Shown piece by piece: positions 53,228 to 62,570 of a stretch of 64,000 nt of DNA. The translations under genes were made by a program, and so were the position numbers. Under the pieces are notes generated by a model that searched no databases, was not told the origin of the DNA, and saw only the letters and a list, made by a program, of their open reading frames with translations. The DNA lies in the NCBI GenBank assembly GCA_036560485.1, contig DATBRC010000041.1, forward strand, positions 1 through 64,000, written 5' to 3'. Position 1 is the first letter of the stretch. Every line of letters starts with the position of its first letter. Origin of the DNA: DATBRC01 sp036560485. Its GTDB lineage: Bacteria; Pseudomonadota; Gammaproteobacteria; Burkholderiales; Burkholderiaceae_D.

Positions 53228-53470
53228 ATGAAAAAAACACTGTTGATCGCATCTCTGTTGGCTATCGCTTTGGCTGCTTGCAGCAAAAAAGAAGAAGCTG
53301 CTGCTCCTGCACCAGCTCCAGCACCTGCTCCTATGGCTGCTCCTTCTGCTGACGCTTCCGCTCCTGCTGCTTCCGCACCAGCAATGGCTGCACCAGCTGC
53401 GTCCGCTCCTGCTGCTTCCGCTCCTGCTGCTTCCGCTCCTGCTGCTGCTGCTCCTGCTGCATCCAAGTAA
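53228..53470 (+). CDS. Small Ala/Pro-rich repeat lipoprotein
   Basis: 80 residues from ATG 53228 with AAGGA 8-9 bp upstream. The lipoprotein signal ends ALAAC (Cys18), then SKKEE and a tail made almost wholly of Ala, Pro and Ser in SAPAA units. Codon usage in the tail is strongly repetitive. It has its own promoter and a strong terminator, so it is probably well expressed. The tail may span the periplasm or bind the cell wall; function unknown. Confidence 0.85.
   Translation: MKKTLLIASLLAIALAACSKKEEAAAPAPAPAPAPMAAPSADASAPAASAPAMAAPAASAPAASAPAASAPAAAAPAASK
53399..53458 (+). repeat. Four tandem 15-bp units in the lipoprotein gene
   Basis: Four head-to-tail copies of a unit close to GCTTCCGCTCCTGCT (encoding ASAPA); the middle two are identical and the outer two differ slightly. 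In-frame, so slippage would change the protein length in 5-residue steps. Confidence 0.8.
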
Positions 53471-53486
53471 TCAACGGTTGCTTGAG

Positions 53487-53513
53487 AAAACCGACCTTCG
53501 GGTCGGTTTTTTT
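53487..53513 (+). terminator. Rho-independent terminator after the lipoprotein gene
   Basis: AAAACCGACC, TTCG tetraloop, GGTCGGTTTT, then more Ts; 16 bp past the stop. Very stable hairpin. Confidence 0.93.
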
Positions 53514-53567
53514 ACGCCATTTTTTAGTATTAACGAACTAATTTACGCGTTCATCCAGAACAAAACG

Positions 53568-54350
53568 TTAAGTCCTCAACAAATCAACCCATTCAAAGCC
53601 ATCCTGCTGACAAGCAATCATTACCGCCGTTTTCTCAATGTCGATGCTGCGAGATAGTGCCTCTTTAGCGAGCTCCGGCGTATTATTTTGCCGACTCAAA
53701 TGCGCTCCCATGACCAACTTTAAACGCGCTTGATCAAGGTCGTGAAGAATTTCGGAACTTGTTTGGTTGGACAAATGCCCATAAGGGCCGCCAATCCGCT
53801 GTTTCAATGATGGTGGATAAGTTGAACGTGCCAGCATTTCCCGATCATGATTACACTCCAAAACCAACGCATCGCAACCATCCAATGCAGCAATCAAATG
53901 AGACGTAGCATGGCCTGCATCAGTCAATATACCTAATTTATGCATGCCATTACTCGCCACATATTGAATCGGCTCTCTGGCATCATGCGGTACGGTATAG
54001 GGTGAGAGTTCGAGATCGCCAACTGCGATTTGATCGCCGTCTTGGCAAAAATGAAGCGTGACATCATGGCAATCAGCTTGTACAGCCTGGTATGTACCAA
54101 AACTAAGCCAAACCGGAATCCTGTGCCGTCTCGCAAATTTAAAGACGCCGCCCACATGATCTTGATGCTCATGTGTGACAACTACGCCGTTCAAGTCCGC
54201 TGGTGAAACGCCAAGCTTTGCCAGACGGCGTTCGGTTTCACGAATGCCGAAGCCGCAATCCAGCATGACAGTCGTTCTGGTCATGCCCGATACGGTAGAG
54301 ATCAACAGCGCATTACCTTCGCTGCCACTGCCTAAACTGGCAAATTTCAA
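53568..54350 (-). CDS. MBL-fold metallo-hydrolase (YycJ/WalJ-like)
   Basis: 260 residues. Begins MKFASLGSGSEGNALLI and has the metal motif THEHQDHVGG (HxHxDH) near residue 60, then further His/Asp ligands (LVLECNHDREML). The pattern matches the WalJ/YycJ branch, linked in other bacteria to DNA repair or nuclease activity. It lies 45 bp downstream of bamC on the same strand. Confidence 0.88.
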   Translation of the reverse strand: MKFASLGSGSEGNALLISTVSGMTRTTVMLDCGFGIRETERRLAKLGVSPADLNGVVVTHEHQDHVGGVFKFARRHRIPVWLSFGTYQAVQADCHDVTLHFCQDGDQIAVGDLELSPYTVPHDAREPIQYVASNGMHKLGILTDAGHATSHLIAALDGCDALVLECNHDREMLARSTYPPSLKQRIGGPYGHLSNQTSSEILHDLDQARLKLVMGAHLSRQNNTPELAKEALSRSIDIEKTAVMIACQQDGFEWVDLLRT

Positions 54351-54395
54351 CTCATTATTTGATGAACAATACTCATCATCCTATGTGTTGGCGGG

Positions 54396-55568
54396 TTACT
54401 TCAATTGATCATTCAGCAGTGACAAAATCTGTTGAGACGTTGCCGATACTTCGGGCTGGCCTTCGTTATTCAACACACTGATTTGACTTGTTGTTCCTGT
54501 AGATTTAACTGCTATTCTATAACGCTTTGCCAATTTTGATTCATCATCACTGGAAGCAAACAGTTTGGCAAAAATGCCATTATCCTTGCTGTTCGCATCC
54601 TTATCCTGGTTCACATAACGGACAAAATACATGCCTTGCGCGCGGTCGCGATCTTCTACGGTAAAGCCTACTCGATCAAGCGCCAGACCGACGCGCCGCC
54701 AGGCACGGTCGAACTCTTCATCGTCGTCAACATAAGAACCATTATCGCCTTTTACCAATTTGGCACGAGCTGGTTGGGATTTTGCATTTGCTATTGCCGC
54801 TTTTGCCTTATCAGCCTCAACACCCAATCTGATCATCAAACGACTCAGAGCATCGGCTTCCAAAGTCGGATCGCTCGGGCGTGACGTCCATCTGGTTGTT
54901 TCGCTCCTGCTGTCACCGCCAACCACCACTTCTTCTGCGCCGCGATGGCTGATATAAATTTCAGTGCTGCCATCGGCTCTGCGCTCCAAACGCGTTCGGA
55001 ATTTATCGCGCAAGCCTGTGTCGGATATACCATCGATTACAGATCCCAAAGCTTTATGGATGAAATCCTTTGGCATGTTTAACCGGTTCTCTGCCCAATC
55101 CGTTTCCATGATGCCGGAGTCCGGGTTTTCAAGATTGATTATAAAACCCGAATCTTGCCAAAAATCCTTAATTTGTTGCCACAATACTTCAGGTGATTTA
55201 TTAACGACCAGCCAGCGCTCATTGGCATCACGCTCAATACGAACATCGGCTACTGCCTTGGGTGCAACCAGTACGTTCGATAGTGGAGTAGGTTGCCCAG
55301 TTTGCTGCGCTTTAAAGTCCGACGCTGTGGCCACACCACGATTCAGATCAGGAATTGCATAGCGATTCTCGCGTTGCAATTGGGTCAGATCAGGCGGAAT
55401 CTCCAAGTTGGTAGGAGCGACCTTGCTGGCGCTTTTATAATCGAGGCGATCGGGTTCCAGCACACTGCCTACCGTACTGCATCCGAGCAAACCAGCCGTC
55501 GCCAGTAATACAAACGTGCCTTGGAAAAAATTACGTTGAGCCATACGAAAGTTCTTGCGAATAGTCAT
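54396..55568 (-). CDS. bamC: Outer membrane assembly lipoprotein BamC
   Basis: About 390 residues from ATG 55568; a second ATG at 55544 is possible and the frame is open to 55610. The lipobox is in GLLGCSTVG. An unstructured N-terminal region that binds BamD contains DRLDYKS, followed by two helix-grip domains (VIERDANERWLVVN-type and the C-terminal VEDRDRAQGMYFVRYV). The dapA-bamC order is the same as in E. coli. Confidence 0.92.
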   Translation of the reverse strand: MTIRKNFRMAQRNFFQGTFVLLATAGLLGCSTVGSVLEPDRLDYKSASKVAPTNLEIPPDLTQLQRENRYAIPDLNRGVATASDFKAQQTGQPTPLSNVLVAPKAVADVRIERDANERWLVVNKSPEVLWQQIKDFWQDSGFIINLENPDSGIMETDWAENRLNMPKDFIHKALGSVIDGISDTGLRDKFRTRLERRADGSTEIYISHRGAEEVVVGGDSRSETTRWTSRPSDPTLEADALSRLMIRLGVEADKAKAAIANAKSQPARAKLVKGDNGSYVDDDEEFDRAWRRVGLALDRVGFTVEDRDRAQGMYFVRYVNQDKDANSKDNGIFAKLFASSDDESKLAKRYRIAVKSTGTTSQISVLNNEGQPEVSATSQQILSLLNDQLK

Positions 55569-55638
55569 GTCGATACAGGTTATGAAACCGGGTAAGTTCA
55601 AAGGATGCACGTGTCGTCTTGTGCTTATTTTCGGAAGT

Positions 55639-56517
55639 TCATTTTAATACGGACGATTCACGCAAAGCAGCGCGAACAGTCTCGTGATATTCGGTGGCTA
55701 ATGGCACTAGCGGCAAACGAATCCCTTGCGGGATCAGCCCCATTTCCTGCATCGCCCACTTGACCGGCACAGGATTAGGTTCAACGAACAATTTATTGTG
55801 CAATGGCAATAGTTTGTTATTCAGCGCAATCGCCTTTGCCACTTCAAGATTCTGAGCTGCAATACATAATTCATGCATGGCACGTGGGACCACGTTGGCC
55901 GTGACTGAGATATTTCCTTTTGCTCCACACAAAATCAACGCCATTGCTGTCGCATCATCACCGGAATACACCGCAAACGATTTTGGTGCCAGACGAATCA
56001 AATCCGTTCCGCGCGCGATATTGCCGGTAGCATCCTTGACGCCGATAATGCCGGGCACTTGGGCCAATCGCAGAATGGTTTCATTGGACATATCGGCGAC
56101 TGTACGTCCCGGGACGTTATAAAGAATGACCGGCAAATCGACTGCTTCGGCAATCTTCTTGAAATGCTGATACATCCCTTCTTGCGTGGGACGATTGTAA
56201 TAAGGTACGACTTGCAAAGACGCATCGGCACCGACTTGTTTCGCATAGCGTGTCAGTTCAATCGCCTCTTCGGTCGAATTCCCGCCAGTACCGGCAATAA
56301 TCGGAATCCGCTTCGCCGTATGCTCAACTGCGACTTTGACGAGCTCACAATGTTCTTTAACCGTCACGGTTGGAGATTCGCCGGTTGTCCCGACAATCAC
56401 GATACCGTCAGTGCCTTCGGCAATGTGCCAATCAATGAGTTTGCGCAAGCCAGGCAAATCGAGGCTGCCGTCTGCCTGCATGGGGGTTACGATTGCAACT
56501 ATGCTGCCCTGAATCAT
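55639..56517 (-). CDS. dapA: 4-hydroxy-tetrahydrodipicolinate synthase
   Basis: 292 residues; TIM-barrel enzyme of lysine and meso-diaminopimelate synthesis. The Schiff-base lysine occurs in IIGVKDATGN, the TTGESPT motif is near 44-50, and Tyr of PYYNRPTQEG near 135. Upstream of bamC on the same strand. Confidence 0.97.
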   Translation of the reverse strand: MIQGSIVAIVTPMQADGSLDLPGLRKLIDWHIAEGTDGIVIVGTTGESPTVTVKEHCELVKVAVEHTAKRIPIIAGTGGNSTEEAIELTRYAKQVGADASLQVVPYYNRPTQEGMYQHFKKIAEAVDLPVILYNVPGRTVADMSNETILRLAQVPGIIGVKDATGNIARGTDLIRLAPKSFAVYSGDDATAMALILCGAKGNISVTANVVPRAMHELCIAAQNLEVAKAIALNNKLLPLHNKLFVEPNPVPVKWAMQEMGLIPQGIRLPLVPLATEYHETVRAALRESSVLK

Positions 56518-56602
56518 ATTGAAATGAATGACAAAAGATGTAAAAGCACGATTGTAGCGGATAGCTCGCCCGTGTGGGGTCGTCTTGGATGGATTAGAAC
56601 GC

Positions 56603-57121
56603 TCATATTACGCGAAGACTACCTATGGAAAGCCCGGAACCGGCCTTCACAGCGCAAATACGCTGCACCATCGCAGGTTTAGGCGACTCCACAAAACCAT
56701 CTTCAAATGCAATGACGCGCAATGAATTTAATGCGGCAAATATCAATAACTCCCCTGTTGCAAGCAAGAAATCCGGGTTTGAAGGCTTGCCAAAATACTC
56801 ATTACCTTGGGCAAAAGTTTCGTAAATCAGCAAGCCTTTCGATGTAAGACTTGTCACGATATGGGGCAACAGAGGACGATGCAGATAATTGGTAACTACG
56901 ATGCCGGAGAATCGGTTTGCCTCAAACGGCCAGACAGGCATGCGACCGTCAGTACCATTCTCCAGATCGAACTGCATGGTGGTAATCCGTTTGGCAGCCA
57001 GCCGGCTCAATGAGTCTGCATCGCGATCGAGTGCGATAACGTCATACCCCATTGAGGCCAACAGCACACTATGACGTCCACCACCGCAAGCCAGATCCAG
57101 CACTTCGCCCTGCGGGATCAA
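56603..57121 (-). CDS. Class I SAM-dependent methyltransferase (start uncertain)
   Basis: 172 residues from TTG 57121. The SAM motif VLDLACGGGRHSVLLA comes within the first 25 residues, followed by VIALDRDADSL and a short C-terminal region. The same frame continues upstream as DQASAWVRRFAPLIPQG, which looks like the usual N-terminus of these proteins, but there is no ATG, GTG or other TTG before the in-frame stop overlapping the trpS end. The listed start is therefore the first usable codon, and the real one may be atypical. Lies directly after trpS. Substrate unknown. Confidence 0.78.
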   Translation of the reverse strand: MIPQGEVLDLACGGGRHSVLLASMGYDVIALDRDADSLSRLAAKRITTMQFDLENGTDGRMPVWPFEANRFSGIVVTNYLHRPLLPHIVTSLTSKGLLIYETFAQGNEYFGKPSNPDFLLATGELLIFAALNSLRVIAFEDGFVESPKPAMVQRICAVKAGSGLSIGSLRVI

Positions 57122-57155
57122 CGGCGCAAAACGCCGTACCCACGCTGAAGCTTGA

Positions 57156-58358
57156 TCAGCTATAGCTCAACCCCATTGCTTCACGTACGTCGCGCATGGT
57201 CTCTTGCGCCAATTTGCGTGCCTGGTCGCAACCGTCTGCCACAATCGCACGTACCAGAGAAGGATCATCCAGGTATTGCTGGGCGCGTTCACGCATCGGC
57301 TCCTGCTCTTTCAGAATGCCATCGATCACCGGCTGTTTGCATTCCAGACAGCCGATGCCGGCCGACTTGCAACCTTTGACGACCCACTCTTTGGTCGTTG
57401 TATCGGAATACACCTTATGCAGCTTCCATACCGGGCACTTCTCCGGATCGCCTGGATCAGTACGGCGCACGCGTGCCGGATCAGTCGGCATGGTGCGCAC
57501 TTTCTTGATGACGGAATCTTTTTCTTCACGTAACGCGATCGCATTGCCATAACTCTTGGACATTTTTTGTCCATCCAGGCCAGGCAAGCGCGAGTCTTCC
57601 GTCAAGCGTACTTGCGGCTCGACTAAAATCAACTTGCGACTGCCTTCAAGATAGCCAAACAGGCGTTCACGGTCGATCATGCTCAAATTCTGTGCATCGT
57701 CCAACATCGCTTTGGCTTGCTCCAGCGACTCTTCCTTGCCGTGCTCCTGGTATTCGTTACGCAACTCAATGTACAGCTTGGCGCGCTTGCCACCCAGTTT
57801 CTTGACTGCGTCCTGCGCTTTTTCTTCAAAGCCTTTTTCTTTACCGTAGAGATGATTAAAGCGGCGTGCAATCTCGCGCATCATCTCGATGTGCGGCACC
57901 TGATCGTCACCGACCGGCACCAGGCTGGCGCGATAAATCAGCACGTCGGCAGCCTGCATCAATGGATAGCCGAGAAAACCATAGGTCGTCAAATCCTTGT
58001 GTGCCAGTTTCTCGATTTGATCCTTGTAGGTCGGCACACGTTCCAGCCAGCCAAGCGGCGTCGCCATGCCGAGCAACAAAGTGAGTTCTGCATGCTCAGG
58101 GACTTTGGATTGGATGAATAAGGTTGCTTGTGACGGATCGATACCGGCGGCAAGCCAGTCGATTATCATGTCCCATGTACTGGTTTCGATGATGCTGGGA
58201 TCGTCATAGTGCGTGGTCAGCGCATGCCAATCGGCAGCGAAAAACAGGCATGGCAATTCGGATTGCATCTTGACCCAATTTTTAAGGGCGCCATGATAAT
58301 GACCAAGGTGCAAAGCACCCGTTGGACGCATACCGGAAACAACACGATCAGGATACAT
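57156..58358 (-). CDS. trpS: Tryptophanyl-tRNA synthetase
   Basis: 400 residues, about 65 more than E. coli TrpS. HIGH-type motif TGALHLGHYHGAL near 15 and KMSKS motif DGQKMSKSYGN near 260. The extra length is a charged insertion at about 170-230 (rich in Lys, Glu and Ala) in the middle of the catalytic domain, a known variant of the family. Confidence 0.96.
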   Translation of the reverse strand: MYPDRVVSGMRPTGALHLGHYHGALKNWVKMQSELPCLFFAADWHALTTHYDDPSIIETSTWDMIIDWLAAGIDPSQATLFIQSKVPEHAELTLLLGMATPLGWLERVPTYKDQIEKLAHKDLTTYGFLGYPLMQAADVLIYRASLVPVGDDQVPHIEMMREIARRFNHLYGKEKGFEEKAQDAVKKLGGKRAKLYIELRNEYQEHGKEESLEQAKAMLDDAQNLSMIDRERLFGYLEGSRKLILVEPQVRLTEDSRLPGLDGQKMSKSYGNAIALREEKDSVIKKVRTMPTDPARVRRTDPGDPEKCPVWKLHKVYSDTTTKEWVVKGCKSAGIGCLECKQPVIDGILKEQEPMRERAQQYLDDPSLVRAIVADGCDQARKLAQETMRDVREAMGLSYS

Positions 58359-58363
58359 AGTTT

Positions 58364-59023
58364 TTAATTAATCAAAAAATTCAAAGGAATAACAAGCAGA
58401 TGCAATAAAAAATCCGCTCCCAGCATGACAGGGATCATCCAAAAATACAGCACTTTAAGCATGACCAATGCCATTACGATGAAAAATCCATAGGGCTCAA
58501 TCTGCGCAAATTTATACGCGTATTTACGCGGCAAAAGACTCGTGAGTACTCTGCCGCCATCCAATGGCGGAATCGGAAACAAATTGAACGCCAACATCAC
58601 CAGATTTGTCAAAACCCCTGCTTGCGCCATTCTGCTGAAAAACGGTTCACTCACATGCAGCAAAATCAAAACAATAGAAAATATCAACCACAGCAACGCC
58701 ATCGCAAAATTGGCGCCTGGTCCGGCAAGTGCCACCCATGCCATATCGCGTTTTGGATTACGCAGCATTCCAAAGTCAATCGGCACCGGTTTGGCGTAAC
58801 CGAATAAAAACGATCCGCCCGTTGCAAAGTACAGCACAACGGGGATCAGAATAGTGCCCAACGGATCAATATGCTTGATTGGATTCAAGCTCATCCGCCC
58901 TAGAGCATATGCCGTCGTGTCACCAAAAAACTTGGCTACATAAGCGTGTGCCGCTTCATGCAGCGTAATCGCAAATAATACCGGCAGTGCATAAACTGCG
59001 ACCGTTTGTATAAGATCATTCAT
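58364..59023 (-). CDS. Site-2 protease family membrane metalloprotease (M50)
   Basis: 219 residues with about five transmembrane segments. The zinc motif HEAAH is at 22-26 in the first helix, and the second zinc-site motif is NLFPIPPLDGGRVL. Short M50 proteins of this kind lack a PDZ domain. It lies 5 bp upstream of trpS on the same strand. Confidence 0.9.
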   Translation of the reverse strand: MNDLIQTVAVYALPVLFAITLHEAAHAYVAKFFGDTTAYALGRMSLNPIKHIDPLGTILIPVVLYFATGGSFLFGYAKPVPIDFGMLRNPKRDMAWVALAGPGANFAMALLWLIFSIVLILLHVSEPFFSRMAQAGVLTNLVMLAFNLFPIPPLDGGRVLTSLLPRKYAYKFAQIEPYGFFIVMALVMLKVLYFWMIPVMLGADFLLHLLVIPLNFLIN

Positions 59024-59056
59024 GGGGTGGGATTTTATCAGAGGTGGAGGTGCTAA

Positions 59057-59686
59057 TTAATTCGATAAGCCAAACATACTTGCATCACCTCGTCCTTGAC
59101 GTATCAATGATACCTGGTCCCCACTCAAATCAATGACCGTCGTGGGTTCCAAACTGCACGCGCCGCCGTCAATAATCAAATCAATTTGACGTTCAAGATG
59201 AGCGCGGATTTGTTCGGGGTCAGTCAATGGTTGCTCCTCTTTTGGCAAAATCAACGTCGTACCCAACAAGGGCTGCCCCAATTCAGCCAATAAAGCATGG
59301 GCAATCGGATTCTCCGGCACGCGCAAGCCGATCGTTTTGCGCGATGGATGACTGACTCGACGCGGCACTTCCTTGGTTGCTTCCAGAATAAACGTATAAG
59401 GGCCGGGAGTGGCTGCTTTCAAGAGACGATACTGACGATTATCAACACGTGAATAAAGAGAAATTTCACTCAGGTCACGACATAACAACGTCAAATGATG
59501 CTTGTCATCCACGTCGCGAATGCGGCGCAAACGCGTCACCGCCTCTTTATCATCCAATTGGCATACCAATGCATAACAAGAATCCGTCGGCAACGCGACA
59601 ATACCGCCGCTGCGTATTATTTGCGCAGCCTGCTTGATCAATCGCAGTTGCGGATTATCAGGATGAATTTGAAAGAATTGGCTCAT
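59057..59686 (-). CDS. yciO: Sua5/YciO/YrdC family protein, YciO branch
   Basis: 209 residues. Begins MSQFFQIHPDNPQLRLIKQA, has TDSCYALVCQ, LTLLCRDLSEIS, TPGPYTFILEATKEVPRR and KTIGLRVPENPIA, which place it with YciO rather than the tRNA-modifying TsaC. Exact function uncertain. Near rnm (yciV), as in E. coli. Confidence 0.9.
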   Translation of the reverse strand: MSQFFQIHPDNPQLRLIKQAAQIIRSGGIVALPTDSCYALVCQLDDKEAVTRLRRIRDVDDKHHLTLLCRDLSEISLYSRVDNRQYRLLKAATPGPYTFILEATKEVPRRVSHPSRKTIGLRVPENPIAHALLAELGQPLLGTTLILPKEEQPLTDPEQIRAHLERQIDLIIDGGACSLEPTTVIDLSGDQVSLIRQGRGDASMFGLSN

Positions 59687-59689
59687 AAA

Positions 59690-59724
59690 AAAGGAACGGC
59701 GGTAGCACCATCGCTACCGCCGTT
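59690..59724 (-). terminator. Rho-independent terminator after htpX
   Basis: A perfect 12-bp stem AACGGCGGTAGC / GCTACCGCCGTT with a 6-nt loop; on the minus strand it is followed by CCTTTTTT. It lies between htpX and yciO and also precedes the yciO start. Confidence 0.85.
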
Positions 59725-59742
59725 ATCCACGATCATTGACAC

Positions 59743-60618
59743 TTATTTTATCCCACGCAGAGCAGCAATCCTGACTTCAATCGGCGGATGCGATGAAAAC
59801 AGCTCCATAAAACCCGGCTTGTCGGTGATTCCTGCGGCTGCAATCGATTGCGGCAAATCGCCGACCGGAACACCACCCAGACGAGCCAACGCATTGACCA
59901 TAGGTTGCGGTGTACCAAGCAACTTGGCCGAACCGGCGTCGGCGCGAAATTCCCGATGGCGCGAAAACCATGCAACGATCAGCGATGCACCGATACCAAA
60001 CACAATTTGCGACACCATGACTGCCACGAAATAGCCGATGCCCGGCCCTCTATTGTCATTATCGCGGGACAGCGCCTGATCCACAAAATAACCAACTATG
60101 CGGGACAGGAACACGACGAAGGTATTCACGACACCTTGAATCAAGGTCATCGTCACCATGTCGCCATTGGAAACGTGTGCTATCTCATGACCGAGAACTG
60201 CTTCCACCTCTTCTTTGTTCATCGATTCGAGCAAGCCTGTCGAGACTGCAACCAATGCCGAATTTTTGAAAGCACCAGTTGCGAATGCATTCGGCTCGCC
60301 ATCGTAAATAGCCACTTCCGGCATATTGATACCGGCACGCTGCGATAATTTTCGAACCGTATCGACCAGCCACAACTCTGTTGAAGACGATGGTGCGTCG
60401 ATCACGCGTGCACCGGTCGACCATTTTGCCATCGGCTTGCTGATCAACAGTGAAAAGATAGCGCCGGTAAAGCCCACAACCAGCGAGAACACCATCAGCA
60501 TCGGCAAATTCAGGCCGCTAGCCGTCAAGAAGCGATCCACGCCCAATAACGACAGCACAATGCTCATTACCACCATGACAGCAATATTGGTAGCGATGAA
60601 CAAGAAAATACGTTTCAT
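59743..60618 (-). CDS. htpX: Membrane-bound zinc metalloprotease HtpX
   Basis: 291 residues. Two N-terminal transmembrane helices, the zinc motif LGHEIAHVSNGD near 143, then two more hydrophobic segments and the EFRADAGSA motif. Degrades misfolded membrane proteins under stress. Confidence 0.96.
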   Translation of the reverse strand: MKRIFLFIATNIAVMVVMSIVLSLLGVDRFLTASGLNLPMLMVFSLVVGFTGAIFSLLISKPMAKWSTGARVIDAPSSSTELWLVDTVRKLSQRAGINMPEVAIYDGEPNAFATGAFKNSALVAVSTGLLESMNKEEVEAVLGHEIAHVSNGDMVTMTLIQGVVNTFVVFLSRIVGYFVDQALSRDNDNRGPGIGYFVAVMVSQIVFGIGASLIVAWFSRHREFRADAGSAKLLGTPQPMVNALARLGGVPVGDLPQSIAAAGITDKPGFMELFSSHPPIEVRIAALRGIK

Positions 60619-60693
60619 GATTTTCGACTCCTAAGTTGAAAACGCCTTGTAGATGCGGTTTCTTATGCGAAATTTCAAGAGGAATTCACAACA

Positions 60694-61524
60694 TTACCAA
60701 TTGTGCCAAACGGGCGTCACACTGACTGGCAGCGGCGGCAACGTGCCCAAATCGAACCTTGATTCAGTAGGCGCATGGAAGTCTGAGCCGCGTGAAGCCA
60801 GCAAACCATATTGGTTCGCTACTTTGGCATATTCTGCGTATTGGTCAACTGTATGGCTGCCGGTTACGACTTCCATCGCCGCGCCGCCATATTGTTTGAA
60901 CTCACTCAAAAAAGCGCCAAGCGCCATATCGCTGAAATTATAACGACCCGGATGGGCTACTACGGCAATCCCGCCGGCGCCCCGAATCCATGTCACAGCG
61001 TCATGCAAGGTCGCCCACCGATGTGGAACAAAACCGGGTTTTCCCTCTGTCAGATAACGGCGAAAAACTTCGTTCATATCCTGGCAAGCGCCAATTTCCA
61101 CAATGTAGCGGGCAAAGTGCGTACGCGAAATCAGATCCGGATTGCCGACGAATTTAAGCGCACCTTCAAACGCATTCGGAATACCAACCAGCGATAACTG
61201 TTCCGCCATCTCGTGAGCACGCTGCTCACGCCCGCCGCGTGTCGCCACCAGTCCCCGGACCAGGGTTTCATTGGTCTCATCAATCCGCAGACCAACAATG
61301 TGTACTGTCTCGCCGCACCACGTGATTGAAATCTCGACACCTGGCACATATTTCAAACCCAGATCCCCTGCTGCTTCGCGCGCTTCCGCAATGCCATCGA
61401 TTTCATCATGGTCGGTCAACGCCCACACATCGACGCCATTTTCCTTGGCACGTGCAGCGACCGCCGCCGGTGCAAGGACACCGTCGGATATATTGGAATG
61501 GCAGTGGAGATCTACATTCAGCAT
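60694..61524 (-). CDS. rnm: PHP-domain phosphoesterase (RNase AM / YciV)
   Basis: 276 residues. Begins MLNVDLHCHSNISDGVL, the PHP metal motif HxH, followed by ALTDHDEIDG and the later GSDFHAP. E. coli YciV trims 5S and 23S rRNA 5' ends and hydrolyses 3',5'-bisphosphate nucleotides. Synteny with yciO supports the call. Confidence 0.93.
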   Translation of the reverse strand: MLNVDLHCHSNISDGVLAPAAVAARAKENGVDVWALTDHDEIDGIAEAREAAGDLGLKYVPGVEISITWCGETVHIVGLRIDETNETLVRGLVATRGGREQRAHEMAEQLSLVGIPNAFEGALKFVGNPDLISRTHFARYIVEIGACQDMNEVFRRYLTEGKPGFVPHRWATLHDAVTWIRGAGGIAVVAHPGRYNFSDMALGAFLSEFKQYGGAAMEVVTGSHTVDQYAEYAKVANQYGLLASRGSDFHAPTESRFDLGTLPPLPVSVTPVWHNW

Positions 61525-61608
61525 AAATAATTCAGTTTGCGAAATATTTCTATTCCTGCGTAGTAATCAAACATCAATTGTACGCGGCTTGACGCCTCGA
61601 TACAGCAA

Positions 61609-62505
61609 TCAGTCCAGAAAGCGCTCAATCATTTCCGCCAATAATTGAGGCTGATCATGATGCAACATATGACCAGCATCCGGAACCATTTCAATTTTAA
61701 CGTTCGGAATATATTGGATACGCCGATCAGTTTCAATCCGGGTTTTTTCCTTATTCCCCATCCAGCGCCACACATCGGTCTCGATTGCCTCGACCCACAA
61801 CACTGGAGCACTGATTTTCTGCCAGCATGCCATGACGTCCTCTACGTGATACAGAAGAGGACCGTTATGTTTATGTGCAGGATCACCCAAAATTTCCCAC
61901 ATACCGTCGGCGTTTTGTGCAGCCCAATTACTCGCTAAAAATTCCGCACGCGCATTGCTTAAACGCGGATTGTTTTTTTGCAAGCGGCGAGCGACATCGC
62001 CCAGTGTTGCATAAGGGTGTGAAACTGCCGGTTCCAGCAACTCATCCAGCCATTTTGCAAAGCGTCCCGGTGCTTGCTCAGGATGCGAGAGCGGCATGCC
62101 GAAGCCTTCCAGATTAATCAATTTTTTGATGCGTTCCGGCCGTACGCCGGCATACAAACATGCAACGTTGCCGCCCATGCTATGTCCGATCAAATTGATT
62201 GCTTGATCCGGCGTGTAATGCCGCAAGATGGCATCCAGATCGCCTAGATAATCCGGAAACCAGTATGTATCTGTGCCGGAATTTTCACTCAAACCAAAGC
62301 CACGCCAATCAGGCGCAATCACATGCCAATCGCGCTGCAAAGCGTCAACCGCAAACTGAAACGAAGCGGAAGTATCCATCCAGCCATGTACCATAAACAG
62401 CATCGGTGCATGTTCATTGCCCCAGTGGCGTATGTGATACCGCAAACCGCGCACGGTGATAAATTCAGAACGAGAAGATTTCATCATTACCTGTTGACCT
62501 GTCAT
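61609..62505 (-). CDS. Alpha/beta-hydrolase fold protein
   Basis: 298 residues from ATG 62505 (ATGs at 62487 and 62484 are alternatives). Nucleophile elbow GHSMGGNVA near 105, an oxyanion region MVHGWMDTS near 42, and a C-terminal His in DAGHMLHHDQP. Cap domain between. Substrate unknown. Divergent from the acyl-CoA synthetase gene, with a palindromic operator-like site between them. Confidence 0.9.
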   Translation of the reverse strand: MTGQQVMMKSSRSEFITVRGLRYHIRHWGNEHAPMLFMVHGWMDTSASFQFAVDALQRDWHVIAPDWRGFGLSENSGTDTYWFPDYLGDLDAILRHYTPDQAINLIGHSMGGNVACLYAGVRPERIKKLINLEGFGMPLSHPEQAPGRFAKWLDELLEPAVSHPYATLGDVARRLQKNNPRLSNARAEFLASNWAAQNADGMWEILGDPAHKHNGPLLYHVEDVMACWQKISAPVLWVEAIETDVWRWMGNKEKTRIETDRRIQYIPNVKIEMVPDAGHMLHHDQPQLLAEMIERFLD

Positions 62506-62570
62506 ATGTACACTGGCTAAATTGATGGCAGCTAATTTGAATTGATAGTCTTATCAGAAAAACAAATATA

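Noticed and set aside
53176..53466. Ala/Gly-rich minus-strand frame opposite the small lipoprotein
   Set aside because: Antisense shadow of the Ala/Pro repeat codons; the plus-strand gene has signal peptide, ribosome binding site, promoter and terminator.
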